DNA of 53,925 nt, taken from the NCBI GenBank assembly GCA_000226015.1, contig JH153002.1, positions 134,971 to 188,895 on the forward strand, in the 5' to 3' direction. This DNA comes from Mnemiopsis leidyi. Lineage: Eukaryota; Ctenophora; Tentaculata; Lobata; Bolinopsidae. Under the pieces are notes generated by a model, which saw nothing but the letters and a program-made list of their open reading frames with translations, was not told the DNA's origin and searched no databases. Made by a program: the position numbers and the translations under genes. Positions 51,501-53,925 of the stretch are shown here, piece by piece (position 1 is the first letter of the stretch; every line of letters begins with the position of its first letter).

Positions 51501-53925
51501 AAATTAATTAGAAAATAGCTAATTGACACACTGACTCCATTTTTCAAGCACCAAAGCTGCTATGGTACATATAGAACTAGAATACAGCAACAAAACCACG
51601 TACAGTATAAAAAGTGATGTCTCAAAATACGCATGGGAAGTTTTCCTGATCTTTGTGGCAATCTCCTCCTTGATTGGCGACTCCACCATTCTCATAGCCT
51701 CTATCAAATACAAAGTCTTCAAATTAAAGAAGATCATAGTCGTGATAATTCAGCACATAGCGATGTGCGATATGATGGTTGTTCTTGCCGATGTTATCCC
51801 CAGAATCATCTCCATCATCGCTGACGAATGGGTTTTTGGAAATCGTGCTTGTCGAGTGTTTCCTTATGCAAGGTTCTACCTTTTCTTGGCAATTGCGTTC
51901 CTCATATGTGCGATGACAACTAGCAAGATGTGCTCTCTTAAATTGCCCCTCAGTTTCGGGAAAACATCCATTAAGCGAGCACACTGGAGTTGTGTGGCCT
52001 GCTGGGTAGCAGCAGCAGTATTTCCCTCTTTTCTTTACCTCCTGTCTGATGAAATAGCTTATTTTTCTTACAGGAGCTACCAATGTGACCTCACCGACTT
52101 GTCGCAAAGATACCGCGTCTTAAAGCCGATTGTAGCAGTTCTGTCTTTGGTCGTTCCGGCTTGCGTGGTAGTTGGCACCACTACCTACATCCTAATAATA
52201 GCTATGAGATCGGCTAGGAGAGTTCGTGGTGACCTGAAATGGCAAGGAACAATGGCAACTCTCCTGACGGCCTTCTTTTACATTCTCTCCGTGGCACCTC
52301 AACTAATTTACAGAATACTGGAATATATCTTAACATCAGAGGATAACGAGAATACCAATTTGTTAACACACTTCTTCAGAATGACAATAACTTTCCATTC
52401 ACTTAACATAATAAGCAACTTCTATATCTACTGCTTGACCGTCACAAGTTTTAGACAGTTTGTCTTAACTGCGATATGTAGATGCAACAGCCAAGAATCT
52501 GTCAAGATTAGAGGAATGGCCAGTCATCTGATAATAACTGTTAGTAAAATATCTTCTCTAATGATTTTAAATTCAATAATTTATCTGCAACATAACTGTT
52601 CAAGCAACTTCATGAAATTTCTCTTCATTCTCCCTAGCTATAGGCCGGTTGATATCTCTCATTTAATGAGAGTCTTTGTATACATAAACTGAAGAAGGAT
52701 TGTCCCAGAGAATGAGCGAATTGGTAAGACGGTTAAAGTTAACAAATAAAAGTTTATCTTTTATATACAACTTATTATATACACTTTTCAGACTTGGTGC
52801 AGACACAGAGACAAGGTGCAGTGCAGTAATGATGGCAATAATCAAGGCTCTAATGGTGAACAGGGGAATGGGTTGACTCAAATGTAGCACTCAAATGCTA
52901 TTAATTAATCGTTTTTGTTATTTATTCCAAATTCAGTTTCTACGAATTCAGTTCTTAGTTCGTTATTATATATAGGTGGATGAAAAATATTCTGTTGTAA
53001 GTGCCTTATGCAGTTAAAGTTGTCATATCTCTCAAGTTCATTAAACTCCCAAGTATTCACATGGGCTAAATTTTGAAAAACAATCGAGCCTTAACTGAGA
53101 ATATTACTTTGATTCACTTTGCAGTAACCTAGAAAAAAAACAAGGAATTTTAAAATCTAAATCTGATGCCAACTGATCATTTTTAATGCCATTATTATTA
53201 TTTGATTGTCATCAAACTAAGCCTCTCTCTTTTATGCACTGAAAGTTCTTAGAAGAAGAAACATAGACATGGTAGGTAAATAAATAGGTGCATATATAGG
53301 AGGCCTAAGTAGGTGCAATACGTGTACCGACCTCCATCATGTATGAGAAGAGTCTGTAGCCGTGTCCTTGTCTCTGTCTAGTCTCGTTGACGTAGAAGTC
53401 CAACACAGAGAGCGGCGTTACCTCGACTTGTTGGGAGTCTGGGTTCTGAACAGATCGCTGTTAGGCTGGCAGAATGTTGGTGTTGTTCAGTTGTTGTATA
53501 CCGGCGTTATTGTATGGGTTATTGTAAGTGAGAGATAACTATAAATTATAATGATGGCAAAGAAATTTGAAAACTTATTTGATCTCAGAAATGAAATTGC
53601 GATTATTTGTAATTGTAATTAGAATATCAAGTTACATCACAAAGTAATATAATTGATCAAATCATCAATATAAAGAGGCAGCTAATAGAATGAACTCACT
53701 ATGAAATAAAGTTTCTTGAATCCAACCTTAAGAAACCCAATAACAGCTCCATTCGACCTGAAAATAAATGCATAACGATTCAGACGACGTAACAAACTTT
53801 ATATTAGTGATCCTTATCAATTTTACTTATAGTAACCATGTTGTGTGACTGGGTCAAATTATCTCAAATTTATACGCTATTATATAAAACTTATCACACG
53901 TGCCTTGTTGAGTCAATAGCTTTAA
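45544..53925 (-). CDS. ATAT1: alpha-tubulin N-acetyltransferase 1, 5' end beyond the window
   Basis: Acetylates Lys40 of alpha-tubulin inside microtubules, mainly in cilia and stable axons, using acetyl-CoA. Visible exons in order: 53757-53700, 53445-53332, 50894-50793, 49904-49802, 46806-46649, 46106-45982, 45637-45544; all phases match. Seen: SNGAVIGFLKVGFKKLYF; the core VLDFYVNETRQRQGHGYRLF, whose Q-x-x-G-x-G part binds acetyl-CoA; LAIDRPSEKMLGFYKKRFNL, holding the conserved Asp of the active site; and NNFVVFRDFF, the typical end of the catalytic domain. The last three exons encode a Ser/Pro/Thr-rich, probably disordered tail ending NRPRPF. The N-terminal part with the first GNAT strands lies right of the window. 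The 46806 acceptor sits in a tandem repeat. Introns hold a transposase relic, MITE and, on the other strand, a GPCR gene. Confidence 0.93.
46300..46460 (+). repeat. dispersed repeat, copy 1
   Basis: A segment with TACCAGACTCTCGCAGC, then TTTCGTTA, then ACGGTAGACGGA and TAAT(A/C)TCGTCA recurs at about 48519-48576 in a shorter form. Its left part (GTCCGCAGCAGATCCGATCAG) resembles the reverse complement of 5895-5920. Probably an old dispersed element; class unknown. Confidence 0.55.
46482..46618. mobile_element. 137-bp MITE with long inverted repeats in ATAT1
   Basis: The left arm (AGACGTCAAAATTCTTGGGG, continuing CGGAGTAGGAAAT) pairs with the right arm (ATTTCCGACTCCTCCCC, continuing AATTCTGACGTCT) over about 50 bp with few mismatches. 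Each arm ends inward in CACGTGAC or its variant CATGTGAC. No coding content and no obvious target duplication. It lies in the intron between the exons 46806-46649 and 46106-45982. Confidence 0.75.
46769..47060 (-). repeat. tandem repeat containing the ATAT1 exon acceptor
   Basis: Four full units and a fifth partial one (the CTGAAATTG word recurs at 46807, 46871, 46937 and 47001; spacings 64, 66, 64). On the coding strand each unit is a TTTCAG acceptor plus about 40 bp of the head of the exon that starts at 46806. Reading from an upstream unit through to the next runs into an in-frame TAG (within TATAAATAG), so only the last acceptor gives the full tail. Confidence 0.92.
47568..47870 (+). repeat. 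array rich in ATTGGCGCCAAT / AATGGCGACAATGG
   Basis: About 300 bp built from 9-15-bp units around the words ATTGGCGCCAATG and GGCGACAATGG, the first of which is a perfect palindrome. Open frames across it (rich in N, G, D or M, P, T) are composition artefacts. Confidence 0.85.
47907..48238 (+). pseudogene. relic of an ISXO2/IS1595-like (Merlin-type) transposase
   Basis: The first frame (47907-48176) has the zinc-ribbon start of this transposase family: FQRGIIKPSMTCVGC, a CxxC with KMML, then LIWRCLPCKKFKNIRTDS, matching the family pattern of C-x2-C, W-R-C-x2-C, then IR. The family's next helix (LxLLxxxYLxxxxLTxxxAxxLGVS) is found in another frame, 48155-48238 (FYLSLKSLTNVAVSQLGVS), so there is a frameshift near 48160. 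The catalytic DDE part is absent. It lies in an ATAT1 intron, antisense to the gene. Merlin elements in animals carry this transposase type; assignment by motif only. Confidence 0.6.
48391..48488. repeat. tandem repeat of a perfect palindrome
   Basis: Four units of about 27-28 bp, each containing AATTCCACCGGTGGAATT (one with CGGCGG) joined by CTACCCGTG-like linkers. Each unit is self-complementary, so the array can form serial hairpins. Confidence 0.9.
48519..48576 (+). repeat. dispersed repeat, copy 2
   Basis: Short relative of the 46300-46460 repeat: TACCAGACTCTCGCAGCCCA, then TCGTTTCGTTAGAACGGTAG, then ACGGAAATAATATCGTCA. Confidence 0.6.
49608..49651 (+). repeat. about 15-bp tandem repeat (AGTCAACATTGTG)n
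   Basis: Four imperfect copies in an ATAT1 intron. Confidence 0.85.
51562..52692 (+). CDS. rhodopsin-like G-protein-coupled receptor, intronless and divergent
   Basis: A single 376-codon ORF with seven hydrophobic segments at about residues 26-50, 57-83, 97-124, 142-162, 188-215, 228-252 and 272-293, so a plasma-membrane receptor; ligand unknown. An NKT sequon is at 10-12. Class A marks: G39-D40 in TM1 (usually GN), Asp70 in TM2, Cys97 at TM3 with Cys175 in loop 2 (the usual disulfide), Trp148 in TM4, Pro199 in TM5, Pro246 in TM6, and SNFYIY in TM7 in place of NPxxY. The DRY motif after TM3 is replaced by a KMC-like sequence. After TM7 come a Cys pair and then a hydrophobic C-terminal stretch (about 323-376), odd for a cytoplasmic tail. 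It lies wholly in an ATAT1 intron on the opposite strand. Lineage-specific receptor family member is likely. Confidence 0.85.
   Translation: MVHIELEYSNKTTYSIKSDVSKYAWEVFLIFVAISSLIGDSTILIASIKYKVFKLKKIIVVIIQHIAMCDMMVVLADVIPRIISIIADEWVFGNRACRVFPYARFYLFLAIAFLICAMTTSKMCSLKLPLSFGKTSIKRAHWSCVACWVAAAVFPSFLYLLSDEIAYFSYRSYQCDLTDLSQRYRVLKPIVAVLSLVVPACVVVGTTTYILIIAMRSARRVRGDLKWQGTMATLLTAFFYILSVAPQLIYRILEYILTSEDNENTNLLTHFFRMTITFHSLNIISNFYIYCLTVTSFRQFVLTAICRCNSQESVKIRGMASHLIITVSKISSLMILNSIIYLQHNCSSNFMKFLFILPSYRPVDISHLMRVFVYIN

Overview
The window is nuclear DNA from an animal. It is AT-rich and carries multi-exon genes with canonical GT-AG introns (mostly 100-800 bp), non-coding stretches of 1-2.8 kb, many minisatellites and short inverted-repeat elements. 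The gene set includes a KDEL-ended BiP, an alpha-tubulin acetyltransferase, a sperm-flagellar QRICH2-type coiled-coil protein, a tetraspanin, an SLC46 transporter and an intronless rhodopsin-like GPCR. This says metazoan. The low GC, compact introns and divergent intronless GPCR would suit a non-bilaterian such as a cnidarian, but I cannot place it from sequence alone.

Layout, left to right: about 2.9 kb without genes; PNP copy A (+, 8 exons, intact) at 2908-5176; PNP copy B (+, damaged) at 6097-10156; a 5-exon tetraspanin (-) at 11331-14858 with a small FLYWCH-type gene (+) inside its first intron; 2.5 kb of repeats; a 12-exon SLC46-family transporter (+) at 17364-21954; a small acidic ORF (+) at 22115-22495 running into a minisatellite; an 18-exon QRICH2/DUF4795-family gene (-) at 24721-37507; BiP/HSPA5 (+, 8 exons) at 39824-43076; ATAT1 (-, 5' end outside the window) from 45544 past the right edge, with a transposase relic and an intronless GPCR (+, 51562-52692) inside its introns.

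Most exon models were built by hand. In the PNP-A, tetraspanin, SLC46, QRICH2 and BiP models all intron phases match and the coding length is a multiple of three; phases also match along the visible part of ATAT1.

The two most interesting signals are these. (1) The tandem PNP copies are a mosaic: exons 2, 4 and 7 are nearly identical, including a 128-bp perfect match, while exons 1, 3, 5, 6 and 8 are clearly diverged, and the lesions of copy B cluster in or at the edges of the near-identical patches. (2) Tandem duplications that span splice junctions recur in at least four unrelated genes (ATAT1, QRICH2, SLC46, tetraspanin). Two of them are ladders of about 64-65-bp units that each repeat a 3' splice site plus the head of the exon; in both ladders an upstream acceptor would lead quickly to an in-frame stop.

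Functionally the genes are ordinary housekeeping and ciliary genes (purine salvage, ER chaperone, tubulin acetylation, flagellar protein). I see no operon-like pathway or defence system.
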